Assembly: GCA_903927025.1 (NCBI GenBank)
Contig: CAIYLG010000061.1
Coordinates: 45,050 to 109,049, forward strand
DNA length: 64,000 bases
Origin: an uncultured Armatimonadota bacterium
GTDB taxonomy: Bacteria > Armatimonadota > Fimbriimonadia > Fimbriimonadales > Fimbriimonadaceae
Direction of reading: 5' to 3'
Position 1 is the first letter of the stretch; each line of letters begins with the position of its first letter. Positions 1 through 8,976 of the stretch are shown one piece after another. The notes under the pieces are model-generated. The model did not search any database and was not told the DNA's origin. It was given only the letters and a program-made list of their open reading frames with translations. Made by a program: the position numbers and the translations under genes.

Positions 1-1
1 C

Positions 2-547
2 GCGCGAATGGATCAGATTAAGATTGCTCGAAGCGCTCTTTCCGGCCGCAAAATCGCGGTGATTGGGCCGTCTACCGCCTCTGCTGTGACGCAGGCATTT
101 AGAGCTCCGGACCTCGTTCCCCACGAATTCGTCTCAGAAGCACTTACTTCTACCTTGGGAGAAGTGAAGGGTCTCAAGTTCGCACTCCTACGCGCAGATA
201 TCGCTCGCAAGGACCTGCCGATTGAACTCAAAGCCGCCGGCGCTGAGGTCCACGAGATTACGGTTTACCGGATCATCTCCGATGACAATTCGCGCCTTGC
301 CGACACCGAGCCGATGCCGGACTACATCACCCTGACCAGTTCCTCCTCCGCACTTGCCACGATGGCCAAGCTCCGCGAAGCAGGGCACGAAGGGTGGCTT
401 AGAAAGGTGCCCATCGCCTGCATTGGTCCCATCACGGCGAAGACGGTTCGGGACATGGGCTACAAGGTGGCGGTCGGCGCAGACGAGTACACGATTCCCG
501 GTCTCGTGGAGGCAATCGTAAAACACTCAAAGGGAATTCATGCTTAA
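2..547 (+). CDS. hemD: uroporphyrinogen-III synthase, C-terminal part (gene enters from the left edge)
   Basis: Cyclises and isomerises hydroxymethylbilane to uroporphyrinogen III in heme and siroheme synthesis. The reading frame is open to the window edge. The visible 180 or so residues are shorter than the usual 240-260, so the start lies outside. Family hallmarks seen are the stretch around TLTSSSSALA (near 110-119 of the part after the first Met) and the CIGPITAKTVRDMG segment, which resembles the conserved 'IGpkTA' turn. The end overlaps hemB by 8 bases, placing it in the heme operon. HemD diverges strongly in sequence, so part of the confidence rests on context. Confidence 0.88.
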   Translation, partial: ARMDQIKIARSALSGRKIAVIGPSTASAVTQAFRAPDLVPHEFVSEALTSTLGEVKGLKFALLRADIARKDLPIELKAAGAEVHEITVYRIISDDNSRLADTEPMPDYITLTSSSSALATMAKLREAGHEGWLRKVPIACIGPITAKTVRDMGYKVAVGADEYTIPGLVEAIVKHSKGIHA

Positions 548-1508
548 TCGACTTAGAAGAATGCGACGAACGGAGTCGCTGAGACGACTGGTTCGTGAGA
601 CCACGGTGCGGCCATCCGACCTGATCTATCCGATCTTCGTGCGGGAAGGGCAGACCGAACCCGAGCCAATTCTCTCTATGCCCGGGCAGTCCCGACTGCC
701 TGTGGGCCATCTCGCTGATGCCGCCAAGGAGATTCAAGACCTCGGGGTTGGTGCGGTTCTCCTGTTCGGCCTTCCTTCGCACAAGGATGAAGCGGCCTCA
801 AGCAGCCGCGCACAGAATGGCGTGGTTCAGCAGGCGATTCGAGCGATGAAGATCAGCGCGCCCGAATTGGTGGTGATGACCGACGTCTGCGTGTGCGCCT
901 ACACCCCGCACGGGCACTGCGGAGTGCTCAAGGGCGAAGAGATCGATAACGATTCCAGCCTGCCGCTCCTCGCCCAGATGGCGCTTTCCCATGCCCAGGC
1001 AGGTGCCGATGTGGTGGCGCCATCCTCCATGATGGATGGTCAGGTCGGCGCTCTCCGAGAGCTTTTGGATGCGGAAGGTTTCAGCCATACGCCTGTGATG
1101 GCCTACTCGGCCAAGTTCAGCTCAGCGTTTTATGGCCCGTTCCGCGAAGCGGCCGATTCCGCTCCGAGCTTTGGAGACCGAGCCTCCTACCAACACGACT
1201 TTGCCAACGCCCGCCACGCTCAAAGAGAGCTGCTGGACGACATCGACGAAGGGGCAGACATCTTAATGGTAAAGCCCGGAATTGCCTATCTGGATATCGT
1301 GCTGAGAGCCAGAGAGCTGAGTGATCTCCCAATTGCGACCTATGCCGTCAGCGGGGAGTACTCCATGATCAAGGCCGCCGCCGAACGGGGCTGGCTTGAT
1401 GAGAAGAAGATCGTTTTGGAGACACTGACCGCCTTTCGAAGGGCTGGCGCGGATCTCGTTATCACCTACCACGCCAAGGAGGCCGCCAAATGGCTGAGCA
1501 ACAACTGA
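540..1508 (+). CDS. hemB: porphobilinogen synthase (delta-aminolevulinic acid dehydratase)
   Basis: Condenses two 5-aminolevulinate molecules to porphobilinogen in the cytoplasm. The 322 residues are full length. Two active-site lysines are visible: K192 in YSAKFSSAFYGPF and K245 in ILMVKPGIAYLDI, the Schiff-base lysine. The metal site has C117, C119 and C127 (DVCVCAYTPHGHCG), the zinc-type three-cysteine version rather than the magnesium-type Asp/Ala version. The ATG start overlaps the end of hemD, and the end overlaps hemQ by 19 bases, so translation is probably coupled. Confidence 0.97.
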   Translation: MLNRLRRMRRTESLRRLVRETTVRPSDLIYPIFVREGQTEPEPILSMPGQSRLPVGHLADAAKEIQDLGVGAVLLFGLPSHKDEAASSSRAQNGVVQQAIRAMKISAPELVVMTDVCVCAYTPHGHCGVLKGEEIDNDSSLPLLAQMALSHAQAGADVVAPSSMMDGQVGALRELLDAEGFSHTPVMAYSAKFSSAFYGPFREAADSAPSFGDRASYQHDFANARHAQRELLDDIDEGADILMVKPGIAYLDIVLRARELSDLPIATYAVSGEYSMIKAAAERGWLDEKKIVLETLTAFRRAGADLVITYHAKEAAKWLSNN

Positions 1509-2161
1509 ATATCTATGCGACCTACACCTACAAAGATGCCTACTTCGCCCTGAGCGAAGAGGACAAGAAGGTGGTTCGCGCCAAGATCGCCGGCGAAGCC
1601 GCCGCGCTAACCCCAGGATCGCACCTCTACTCGGTATTCCCTTGCCGGGCCGATGCCGACTTCATGCTCTGGTCTGCGATTGACTCGCCAGATCCAAGCA
1701 TTGCCGCCAAAACACTGACCGACTACAACACGGTTTCCGAAGGCTGGAAGCAGTACATCAAGCCGGTTCAGGTGCTGTGGGGATTCACCCGCCCATCGAT
1801 GTACTCAAGGGGCAAGAGTGAGCAGGACATCGACGCCATCGAAGGTCCGCGATGCAAGTTCTTCATCGTCTATCCGTTCAGCAAGACCAAAGAGTGGTTC
1901 CTGATGAGCATGGATGCCCGACAGGGAATGATGAACGAGCACATCAAGATCGGCAAGCAGTACTTCGACGTCAAGCAGCTTCTGCTGTACTCGTTCGGTC
2001 TGCAGGATCAGGAGTTTGTGGTCTCTTACGAAGTGGAAGATCCGGTTCGTTTCTCCGAACTGGTCAACGTCCTCCGAGACACGGAAGCTCGCCGATACAC
2101 ACTGTATGACACTCCGCTGATTACGGGCATCTACCAAACTCCAGAGGAATTCATTCGGTGA
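1490..2161 (+). CDS. hemQ: coproheme decarboxylase HemQ (chlorite dismutase family)
   Basis: Oxidatively decarboxylates coproheme III to heme b, the last step of the coproporphyrin-dependent pathway. The 223 residues match the chlorite-dismutase-like fold. The FIVYPFSKTKEWF segment holds Y128, in the place of the catalytic radical tyrosine of Firmicutes HemQ. H151 in MNEHIKIGK fits the proximal heme ligand by spacing once a four-residue loop deletion is allowed for. LLYSFGLQDQEFVVSYEVEDP is typical of the family. An AGGAGG Shine-Dalgarno sequence lies inside the end of hemB just upstream of the ATG. Position between hemB and hemL supports HemQ rather than a true chlorite dismutase. Confidence 0.93.
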   Translation: MAEQQLNIYATYTYKDAYFALSEEDKKVVRAKIAGEAAALTPGSHLYSVFPCRADADFMLWSAIDSPDPSIAAKTLTDYNTVSEGWKQYIKPVQVLWGFTRPSMYSRGKSEQDIDAIEGPRCKFFIVYPFSKTKEWFLMSMDARQGMMNEHIKIGKQYFDVKQLLLYSFGLQDQEFVVSYEVEDPVRFSELVNVLRDTEARRYTLYDTPLITGIYQTPEEFIR

Positions 2162-3447
2162 GTTTGAGACCCGCGTCTGAGGCGCTTTATGCTGAGGCCT
2201 GTGGTCTTATGCCTGGCGGCGTGAACAGCCCGGTTCGGGCGTTCAAGGCCGTTGGCGGCACCCCCGTCTTCTTCGAGCGTGCCAAGGGTGCCTACCTGTA
2301 CGACGCGGACGGCAATCGCTACGTGGACTACGTTTCGTCTTGGGGAGCGATTCTCCTAGGGCATGCAGATGACCGCGTGGTCAGCGCTATTGCAAACGCA
2401 GCGGCTCATGGAACCAGCTTCGGCGCCCCCCATGCGGGAGAGGTCAAGCTCGCCAAAGAGATCCTGGCACGCGTTCCCAACTTGGAGCGAATTCGGTTCG
2501 TAAACTCCGGCACCGAGGCCACTCTCGCCGCGATTCGCCTAGCTCGCGCCGCAACGGGACGCAGCAAGATCCTCAAGTTCGAAGGGAACTATCACGGCGC
2601 AGTAGACAGTCTGCTCGCGAAGGCTGGATCTGGCATCGCAACGTTTGGGCTACCCGACAGCGCTGGAGTGCCAAAGGCCATCACTCAGGACACGCTGCTT
2701 GCCCGGTACAACGATGCCGAGCAGGTTTCCGCAATTTTGGATGCCAACAAGGGAGAGGTTGCTGCCGTCCTTGTTGAGCCAGTGGCTGGCAACATGGGCC
2801 TGGTCCCACCTGCTCCAGGTTTCCTTGAGAAGCTTCGCGAACTGTGCGATGCCCACGGAGTGCTCTTGGTGTTTGACGAAGTGATGACAGGCTTCCGAGT
2901 GGCAAAAGGAGGCGCAGGTCAGCGTCTTGGCATCCGGCCAGACCTTTTCTGCATGGGCAAAGTCATTGGAGGCGGATTGCCAGTCGGTGCCTACGGTGGA
3001 CGAAAAGATCTCATGGATCTGGTCGCTCCCCTCGGCCCAATGTATCAGGCAGGCACGCTCTCTGGCAACCCGCTGGCGATGGCGGCAGGCTATGCTGCCC
3101 TCTCAAACGCGGGAGACGAGCAGTACGCGGCGCTGGAAGTTCTAGGCGCTCGCCTCGAAGCGGGCCTCGCAAGGGTCTGCGAGGGGCAGAACGTCTCGGC
3201 TCAAGTGCAGCGAGTCGGTTCGATGATCAGCGTCTTCTTTACCGCCGAACCGGTGCGCGATTTTGATGAGGCAAGCGGGACGGACAAGCCGCTGTTTGCC
3301 AAGGTGTTCCACTCGATGCTGAACAAAGGCTTCTATCTCCCTCCGAGCGCGCTTGAAGCGTGGTTCTTTACTGCTTCGCATTCAGTCGACGACATCGATC
3401 TCACCGTGGAAGCATTCGGCGAGAGCCTCGCGGAGGCGGGAAAGTGA
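2158..3447 (+). CDS. hemL: glutamate-1-semialdehyde 2,1-aminomutase
   Basis: PLP-dependent aminomutase that makes 5-aminolevulinate from glutamate-1-semialdehyde, implying the C5 pathway (glutamyl-tRNA reductase must lie elsewhere). The 429 residues are full length. Fold-type-I landmarks are NSGTEA (117-122), the EGNYHG segment (142-147), VFDEVMTGFR (238-247) and the PLP lysine K268 in CMGKVIGGGLPVGAYGG. The GTG start shares the bases GTGA with the hemQ stop and is preceded by AGAGGA, so it is coupled to hemQ. Confidence 0.97.
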   Translation: MSLRPASEALYAEACGLMPGGVNSPVRAFKAVGGTPVFFERAKGAYLYDADGNRYVDYVSSWGAILLGHADDRVVSAIANAAAHGTSFGAPHAGEVKLAKEILARVPNLERIRFVNSGTEATLAAIRLARAATGRSKILKFEGNYHGAVDSLLAKAGSGIATFGLPDSAGVPKAITQDTLLARYNDAEQVSAILDANKGEVAAVLVEPVAGNMGLVPPAPGFLEKLRELCDAHGVLLVFDEVMTGFRVAKGGAGQRLGIRPDLFCMGKVIGGGLPVGAYGGRKDLMDLVAPLGPMYQAGTLSGNPLAMAAGYAALSNAGDEQYAALEVLGARLEAGLARVCEGQNVSAQVQRVGSMISVFFTAEPVRDFDEASGTDKPLFAKVFHSMLNKGFYLPPSALEAWFFTASHSVDDIDLTVEAFGESLAEAGK

Positions 3448-4457
3448 AGGTCAGTCGGTTTCTAAAGGCTTGCCGCGGCGAAGCGGTGGATCAGACTCCG
3501 ATTTGGATGATGCGGCAGGCGGGCCGATACCTGCCAGAGTATCGCAAACTCCGAGAGGGGCGAACGATGCTGGAGGCGGTCAGTGACCCCGACACAGCGG
3601 CCGAGGCGACACTTCAGCCGATCCGCCGATTTGGCTTTGATGCCGCGATCCTCTTCTCTGACCTCACGGTTGCCTTCACCCCGATGGGTGCCCCGTTCGA
3701 CATCAAGGAGGGCGTGGGCCCGGTCGTCGAGCATCCGATTCGGTGTGAAGCGGACCTCGCCCGTCTGCGCCCCTTTGAACCGGAAGAAGGGCTTCCGTTC
3801 GTGATGGAGACTATCAAGATCCTCAAGAAGGAACTGACGGTGCCGCTGATCGGATTTACGGGTGCGCCGTTCACTTTGGCCTCCTATCTCATCGAAGGAG
3901 GGCCCAGCAAGGACCATAAGCTGACGCGAACGCTGATGCGCACCGAGCCAAAGTTCTGGCACGGGCTCATGGCTCTGCTCGCCGAGAACACCATGCGGTT
4001 CCTCAAGGCTCAGATGGAAGCCGGAGCCGATGCCGTCCAGCTGTTTGATAGCTGGGTTGGTGTGTTGGATGAAGCTTCTTATCGCGAATTTCTGCTTCCG
4101 CACATGAAGCACATTTTTGAAGGTCTGCGTCCACAAAATAAGCCCGTCATCCACTTCGGAACCGGAACCGCCGCGCTTCTCAAAGTGCAGCAGGAAGCCG
4201 GCGGAGATGTGATCGGGGTGGACTGGCGCATCAGCCTCACCGATGCTGCGAAGCTGGTGAAGCCGACGCCGATGCAGGGGAATATGGACCCTGCGATCCT
4301 GCTGACGAACCCAGAAATCGTGAAGAAGCAGTCACGCATCGTCGTGGAGCAGGGCAGGTCGCTTCCTGGTCACATCTTTAACTTGGGCCACGGAATCTAT
4401 CCAAATACTCCGATTGAGAACGTTGAAGCGCTGTTGGAAGGGGTCCGAGGCGCTTAG
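3444..4457 (+). CDS. hemE: uroporphyrinogen decarboxylase
   Basis: Decarboxylates the four acetate side chains of uroporphyrinogen III to give coproporphyrinogen III. The N-terminal signature WMMRQAGRYLPEYR and the C-terminal NLGHGIYPNTPIENVE are both present, as is FTGAPFTLASYLIEG. I chose the GTG at 3444: it overlaps the hemL stop as GTGA, follows GGAGGCGGG, and gives 337 residues, the normal family size. The frame is open further upstream, but a longer start would lie within hemL and add residues unlike the family. Confidence 0.96.
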   Translation: MKVSRFLKACRGEAVDQTPIWMMRQAGRYLPEYRKLREGRTMLEAVSDPDTAAEATLQPIRRFGFDAAILFSDLTVAFTPMGAPFDIKEGVGPVVEHPIRCEADLARLRPFEPEEGLPFVMETIKILKKELTVPLIGFTGAPFTLASYLIEGGPSKDHKLTRTLMRTEPKFWHGLMALLAENTMRFLKAQMEAGADAVQLFDSWVGVLDEASYREFLLPHMKHIFEGLRPQNKPVIHFGTGTAALLKVQQEAGGDVIGVDWRISLTDAAKLVKPTPMQGNMDPAILLTNPEIVKKQSRIVVEQGRSLPGHIFNLGHGIYPNTPIENVEALLEGVRGA

Positions 4458-4472
4458 TAGATAGGGAAAATC

Positions 4473-5390
4473 ATGAGTTCAACTTCAAACCGAGCCTTGC
4501 TGGTGATGCATTACGGCACGCCAAAGTCGATCGACGACGTGCTGCCGTACTACACCCACATCCGCCGAGGCAGACCGCCCGAACCAGCCGCCCTCCAGGA
4601 CCTGGTAGATCGCTACAACGCCATCGGCGGCCCCTCTCCCCTCACCGCAATCTCCGAGGATCAGGCGAAGCTGATTCAGTACGGTCTGTCCAAGCGAGGC
4701 ATTGAGACCACACTGTATATCGGCGCCAAGCACACCCATCCGTTCGTAGCGGAGGCTGTGGAACTGATGGCGGCAAACGGCGTCACCGAGGCAGTTGGCC
4801 TGGTTCTTGCTCCCCACTTTTCAACCTTCAGCATTGCGGCATATAAGCACTACTCGGAAGATGCGAAGGCGAAGCATGCTCCCGACATGAAGCTGAGCTA
4901 CATCGAGCGATGGGGCACTCTTCCCGCATTGATCGACGGAATTGCTGATCGTGTTGCCGCCAAGCTTGAGGGCTGGAACCCAGAAGAGACGCTGGTGATA
5001 TTCTCCGCCCACAGCCTCCCCGTCCGCATCATGGGTGAGGGCGATCCGTATCCCGAAGAGCTGATGGAGACCAGCAAGCTGGTCGCAGAGAAGCTCGGAT
5101 TGCCACATTGGACCTTCGCCTACCAGAGCGCGAGCACTACCGGTGAACCTTGGCTTGGGCCAGACGTGCTGGATGTGATCGCGGAGAAGGGCGTTGAGTA
5201 CAAAAACGTCATCTGCTGCACCGTCGGTTTCGTGTCAGATCACCTCGAGGTCCTCTACGACCTCGGCATCGAAGCCCGAGACAAGTGTGCGGAACTGAAC
5301 CTCAACTTCCGTCGAGCAGAAACGATCAACGCCGACGCCCACATCATGGACGCGTTGGCGGGCGTGGCGGCTGAGCTGTACGAGGCCTGA
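4473..5390 (+). CDS. hemH: ferrochelatase, probably coproporphyrin III ferrochelatase
   Basis: Inserts Fe2+ into the porphyrin ring. The 305 residues include the catalytic H180 in FSAHSLPVRIMGEGDPY and the acidic partner E259 in GFVSDHLEVLYDLG, plus the N-terminal LLVMHYGTPKSIDDVLPYY. With HemQ in the same operon the substrate is most likely coproporphyrin III (cpfC function) rather than protoporphyrin IX. It starts 15 bases after hemE and is the last gene before a strong hairpin. No protoporphyrinogen/coproporphyrinogen oxidase is seen in the window; it must be encoded elsewhere. Confidence 0.95.
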   Translation: MSSTSNRALLVMHYGTPKSIDDVLPYYTHIRRGRPPEPAALQDLVDRYNAIGGPSPLTAISEDQAKLIQYGLSKRGIETTLYIGAKHTHPFVAEAVELMAANGVTEAVGLVLAPHFSTFSIAAYKHYSEDAKAKHAPDMKLSYIERWGTLPALIDGIADRVAAKLEGWNPEETLVIFSAHSLPVRIMGEGDPYPEELMETSKLVAEKLGLPHWTFAYQSASTTGEPWLGPDVLDVIAEKGVEYKNVICCTVGFVSDHLEVLYDLGIEARDKCAELNLNFRRAETINADAHIMDALAGVAAELYEA

Positions 5391-5431
5391 GCTGCAGGCC
5401 TCAGGGTGTTTCTGCGTAACGAACGCGGTGG

Positions 5432-5457
5432 CAGCCCGTCCGACTTTGGACGGGCTG
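5432..5457 (+). terminator. hairpin at end of heme operon, possible terminator
   Basis: A perfect 10-bp inverted repeat (CAGCCCGTCC / GGACGGGCTG) with a 6-base loop lies 42 bases after the hemH stop. There is no T-run after it, so it may be a Rho-type or processing hairpin, or one of the intergenic repeats of this genome. Confidence 0.5.
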
Positions 5458-5481
5458 GAGTCAGCCTAGAAGCACCTTCTA

Positions 5482-6465
5482 ATGCTGGCCTCACTCTGTT
5501 TAATCTGCGCCCTCGCTCCAGCCCAATCGCTACTGGACCATTCGACCAAGATCGCCTCGACGCAAGGCTGGTATGCACCGCATTCCGCATTGCCGGTGTA
5601 TAGCTGGATCAATTCCACTGAGCTGATCTTCCTTTCTGCTGAGCGATCTCGCGGAGTTCAGGGCTGGAATTGGGTTCATTGGCACCGCTACAACACGAAG
5701 ACGAAGACCTCCACCCTGCTTGAGTTTCTCAGCAGGAACGCTGATGATGCCGACAACTTTGAAGTCTCACCCGATGGTAAGCGTGTTCTGTGGGATGGAA
5801 GCCGCAACCATCAACCGTACTGGTTCGAGGCGAAGCTAGATGGATCCGAATTCAAAGTCTGGCCCCGACACGACGTTCCCGGCGTGATCAGCAACGATGA
5901 GCCATGCAGCTACGCCTTCTGGGCACGCGACAGCAGGTCAGTGATGGAGTCGGAGAATTTCTTCAGCCCAAAGGGCGACTATCAGGTGTGGGAGCGTCCC
6001 ATTGCCAACCCGGATATAGAAAAAACGTTTCCAAGAGTGGAAGTATCCCCGTTTGTGATGTGGGCTTATCCGGTCACGGGTGGTCGCATGTTGGGGGTGT
6101 CGGATAATTACTTGGATGGCTACAAAACTGACCTCTGCATTTGGGATCCGCACCACAGTGGAGTCGTTGCCTCCCATCACCTCTGTCTTCCCCGTCCTTA
6201 CACGATTAGCTGGTTCAGCGGAGTCTCGCCAGATGGCAGGCATCTGCTGTGGGAGCTGCACTCCAAATTGGGATCGGAAGACGTAGCCATTGCAACAACT
6301 GACTTGGCGGGCCGAAATCTCCGGGTCATCGGCGCGTTGATCAGCAAAAGCGTAAGTTCGTCGTTTGGTGGGTCGGCTTGGGTTCCCGGTGGCAAGTTCG
6401 TTAGCTTTTGCTATTTGGGAGGGCTTTACGTCCTTCCTTTGCCAAACGCGGTTGGACAGAACTGA
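5482..6465 (+). CDS. secreted protein with WD40-like (PD40/TolB-type) beta-propeller repeats
   Basis: The 327-residue product begins with a short hydrophobic leader (residues 1-15, LASLCLICALAPAQS), suggesting export. Blades of the PD40 kind can be seen: FEVSPDGKRVLWDG near 92-105, CSYAFWARDSRSVM near 140, GVSPDGRHLLWELH near 245 and SAWVPGGKFVSFCYLGG near 305. Such repeats form TolB-like propellers that bind proteins or ligands; no catalytic motif is visible. It follows the heme operon after 91 bases with a hairpin between, so it is probably a separate unit. Exact function is not recognised. Confidence 0.7.
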   Translation: MLASLCLICALAPAQSLLDHSTKIASTQGWYAPHSALPVYSWINSTELIFLSAERSRGVQGWNWVHWHRYNTKTKTSTLLEFLSRNADDADNFEVSPDGKRVLWDGSRNHQPYWFEAKLDGSEFKVWPRHDVPGVISNDEPCSYAFWARDSRSVMESENFFSPKGDYQVWERPIANPDIEKTFPRVEVSPFVMWAYPVTGGRMLGVSDNYLDGYKTDLCIWDPHHSGVVASHHLCLPRPYTISWFSGVSPDGRHLLWELHSKLGSEDVAIATTDLAGRNLRVIGALISKSVSSSFGGSAWVPGGKFVSFCYLGGLYVLPLPNAVGQN

Positions 6466-6655
6466 CTCCAACCGTCCTTGGGGCTTATGGGCCACTCTGC
6501 TTGAGTCGCACTAAGGTGGTGAATCGGATCGCCCCCTCCTGGTAGGGTCTGACATCCTCAAACTCAAGCCCAAATCAGCCGAATGTTTGTCATCGGTTGC
6601 TGTTCCGGAAGGTTCTAAGGCAGGTTTTGGACTGGGCGTGATACCATCGCTCTAT

Positions 6656-8974
6656 ATGCGAATGGGCAGAGTGGCTCTGGTGGGAGCGGCGGGTGTTCCT
6701 TGGGTGCTTTTGCTGGCAAATCCTGCCACCCAAAGTGCTCACAAAAAGGTGGATTACTCTCAGGATGTGGCGCCGATCTTTCGCGCCCACTGCGTCCAGT
6801 GTCACGGCGCTGACAGTCAAATGGGCAAGCTTCGCCTGGATACCGTTGCCGGATTCAAGCGCGGAGGGTCAACGGGGGTCCTTGTCGAACCCGGGAAGGC
6901 CGCCAAGAGCTACCTCATGGAGCGAATCCTGGGACAAGGCGGTCCTCGCATGCCCATGGGATTCGCACCACTGACAACCGAAGAGACGGCCACGATTCGC
7001 CAATGGATCAACGAGGGCGCAAGCCTCGCTGGAGCAAGCAACACCCGTCACTGGGCCTACATCAAGCCAGAACGCCCCGAAGCACCCAAAGTTAAGAATA
7101 AGACTTGGGTTCGAAATCCAATTGACGGCTTTGTTTTGGCCAAGCTGGAGTCACTCGGACTCAAGCCATCGCCCGCCGCTCCGAAAGCGACTCTTTTACG
7201 GCGGGTGTATCTCGACCTCACGGGTCTGCCGCCCAGTGTCGATGAGACCAATCGCTTCTTGGCAGATACTCGCCCTGATGCTTATGAGAGTGTTGTTGAC
7301 AGCCTTCTCGCATCCCCCGCTTACGGAGAGCGCATGGCGACTCCTTGGCTGGACATGGCCCGTTACGCGGACTCGATGGGCTATGAAAAGGACCTAAACC
7401 GGACGATGTGGCCCTATAGAGATTGGGTGATCAATGCCTTCAATAGGGATATGCCGTTCGATGAGTTCACCATCGAGCAAATCGCAGGGGACCTGCTTCC
7501 AAACCCAACCAAGGACCAGCGCGTCGCCACCGGATTCCACCGGAATACGATGACCAACACCGAGGGCGGCGTGGACCAGGGAGAGCAGCGATGGCTGACT
7601 CTGGTGGACCGCGTTGGCACCACTGGAAGCGTGTGGCTGGGAACGACCCTCGCCTGCGCCCAGTGCCATAACCACAAGTACGACCCAATTTCCCAGGAAG
7701 ACTTCTATCGCTTCCTAGCGTTCTACGATCCATCCAACGAACCCACCTTGGACCTTAGCGACCCCAAGCTGAAGACGCTGAGCGGGGAGTTGAGCGAACT
7801 GGAGAAGTCCCTGCCGAAGCTGTCGGGAGACGCCGAGGCGCTGAAGGCCGCGAATGGTGCCGCCCAATCGCTAAGAAACCAGATCAACGAAATGTCCAGC
7901 GTGAGCACGCTGGTGATGGAAGAGAAGAAGGACCAGTACCCACCCAAGACGCCCATGCGAATTCGAGGCGCCTATCTGGCACCGGGTGCCTTGGTTCAGG
8001 CCGACGTACCGAAAGTGCTCCCCAGGATGAGCAAGGATCTTCCAGACAATCGGCTCGGCCTTGCCAAATGGCTGGTCAGTCGGGAGAACCCGCTGACGGC
8101 AAGAGTACGAATCAATCAGATTTGGGAGCAGGTCTTTGGGATTGGTCTCGTCAAGACGGTCGAGGATCTTGGCACCCAGGGTGAAAAGCCACTTCAGAAA
8201 GATCTGCTGGACTGGCTGGCCTGCGAGTTTATGGCAAAGGGTTGGAGTATGAAGGCGATGATGAAGCTCATCGTGACCTCCAACACTTACCGCCAATCTT
8301 CGGCGGAGAGCGCGGTGATGAAAGAGCGCGACCCCGAGAACAGGCTTCTGGCCCGGGGCCCCCGCTTCCGAATGCCGGCCGAGATGATTCGCGACTGTGC
8401 TCTCAAGGCGTCCGGTCTCTTGAGCGAAAAGCTAGGTGGACCCAGTGTTTACCCAGATCAGCCAGACGGGATTTGGAACACTCCTTACAACGATCAGTCA
8501 TGGCAATCCAGCAAAGGTGAAGACCGATACCGACGAGGTTTGTACACCTTTTGGAAGAGAACTTCACCTTATCCTTCGTTCCTGTCCTTTGACGCAACGA
8601 GTCACGAGTCATGCACCGTGCGTCGCATTCGCACCAATACTCCCCTCCAGGCACTGACCCTTCTTAACGATCCGGTCTATCTGATGTCGGCAAAGGCGCT
8701 CGCGAAGAAGATGATCTCTGCAGACAAACTAACCACTGGGGACAAGATTCAACTCGGTTTCGAGTCCGTCGTTGCGCGACGACCCTCTCCCCGGGAACTC
8801 GCTCGTCTTTCACAGCTCCTACAGCAAGAACAGGCTCACTTCTCCCAGAACCCGGAGGATGCGGCAAAGCTCATGGGCACTGCCAAGCCAGCACCCTCCA
8901 CCCAAACCGAGGCCGCCTATACGTTGGTGGCTCAAGTCATTTTCAACCTCGACGAGGCGATTACCAAGGAATAG
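6656..8974 (+). CDS. planctomycete-type cytochrome c + DUF1549/DUF1553 protein
   Basis: The 772-residue exported protein has an N-terminal hydrophobic segment (about 5-23) and then a cytochrome-c-like module with CVQCH near residue 46 and a possible axial Met in RMPMG. DUF1549 follows ([11 protein letters not shown] ... [23 protein letters not shown]) and then DUF1553 ([27 protein letters not shown]). A second Cxx[15 protein letters not shown], is usual for DUF1549. I chose the ATG at 6656 because it puts the signal segment first; a TTG at 6587 would add 23 residues. The family is abundant in Planctomycetes and always near DUF1501 proteins, as here. Role unknown, perhaps heme-dependent oxidation of polysaccharides. 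Confidence 0.88.
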   Translation: MRMGRVALVGAAGVPWVLLLANPATQSAHKKVDYSQDVAPIFRAHCVQCHGADSQMGKLRLDTVAGFKRGGSTGVLVEPGKAAKSYLMERILGQGGPRMPMGFAPLTTEETATIRQWINEGASLAGASNTRHWAYIKPERPEAPKVKNKTWVRNPIDGFVLAKLESLGLKPSPAAPKATLLRRVYLDLTGLPPSVDETNRFLADTRPDAYESVVDSLLASPAYGERMATPWLDMARYADSMGYEKDLNRTMWPYRDWVINAFNRDMPFDEFTIEQIAGDLLPNPTKDQRVATGFHRNTMTNTEGGVDQGEQRWLTLVDRVGTTGSVWLGTTLACAQCHNHKYDPISQEDFYRFLAFYDPSNEPTLDLSDPKLKTLSGELSELEKSLPKLSGDAEALKAANGAAQSLRNQINEMSSVSTLVMEEKKDQYPPKTPMRIRGAYLAPGALVQADVPKVLPRMSKDLPDNRLGLAKWLVSRENPLTARVRINQIWEQVFGIGLVKTVEDLGTQGEKPLQKDLLDWLACEFMAKGWSMKAMMKLIVTSNTYRQSSAESAVMKERDPENRLLARGPRFRMPAEMIRDCALKASGLLSEKLGGPSVYPDQPDGIWNTPYNDQSWQSSKGEDRYRRGLYTFWKRTSPYPSFLSFDATSHESCTVRRIRTNTPLQALTLLNDPVYLMSAKALAKKMISADKLTTGDKIQLGFESVVARRPSPRELARLSQLLQQEQAHFSQNPEDAAKLMGTAKPAPSTQTEAAYTLVAQVIFNLDEAITKE

Positions 8975-8976
8975 CC

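Noticed and set aside
3360..3443. ATG-started N-terminal extension of hemE
   Set aside because: It lies fully inside hemL and adds residues unlike UroD; the GTG at 3444 has the operon-type overlap and a ribosome-binding sequence.
3462..4154. Long antisense frame within hemE
   Set aside because: A shadow of a certain gene; GC-rich codon bias produces open antisense frames.
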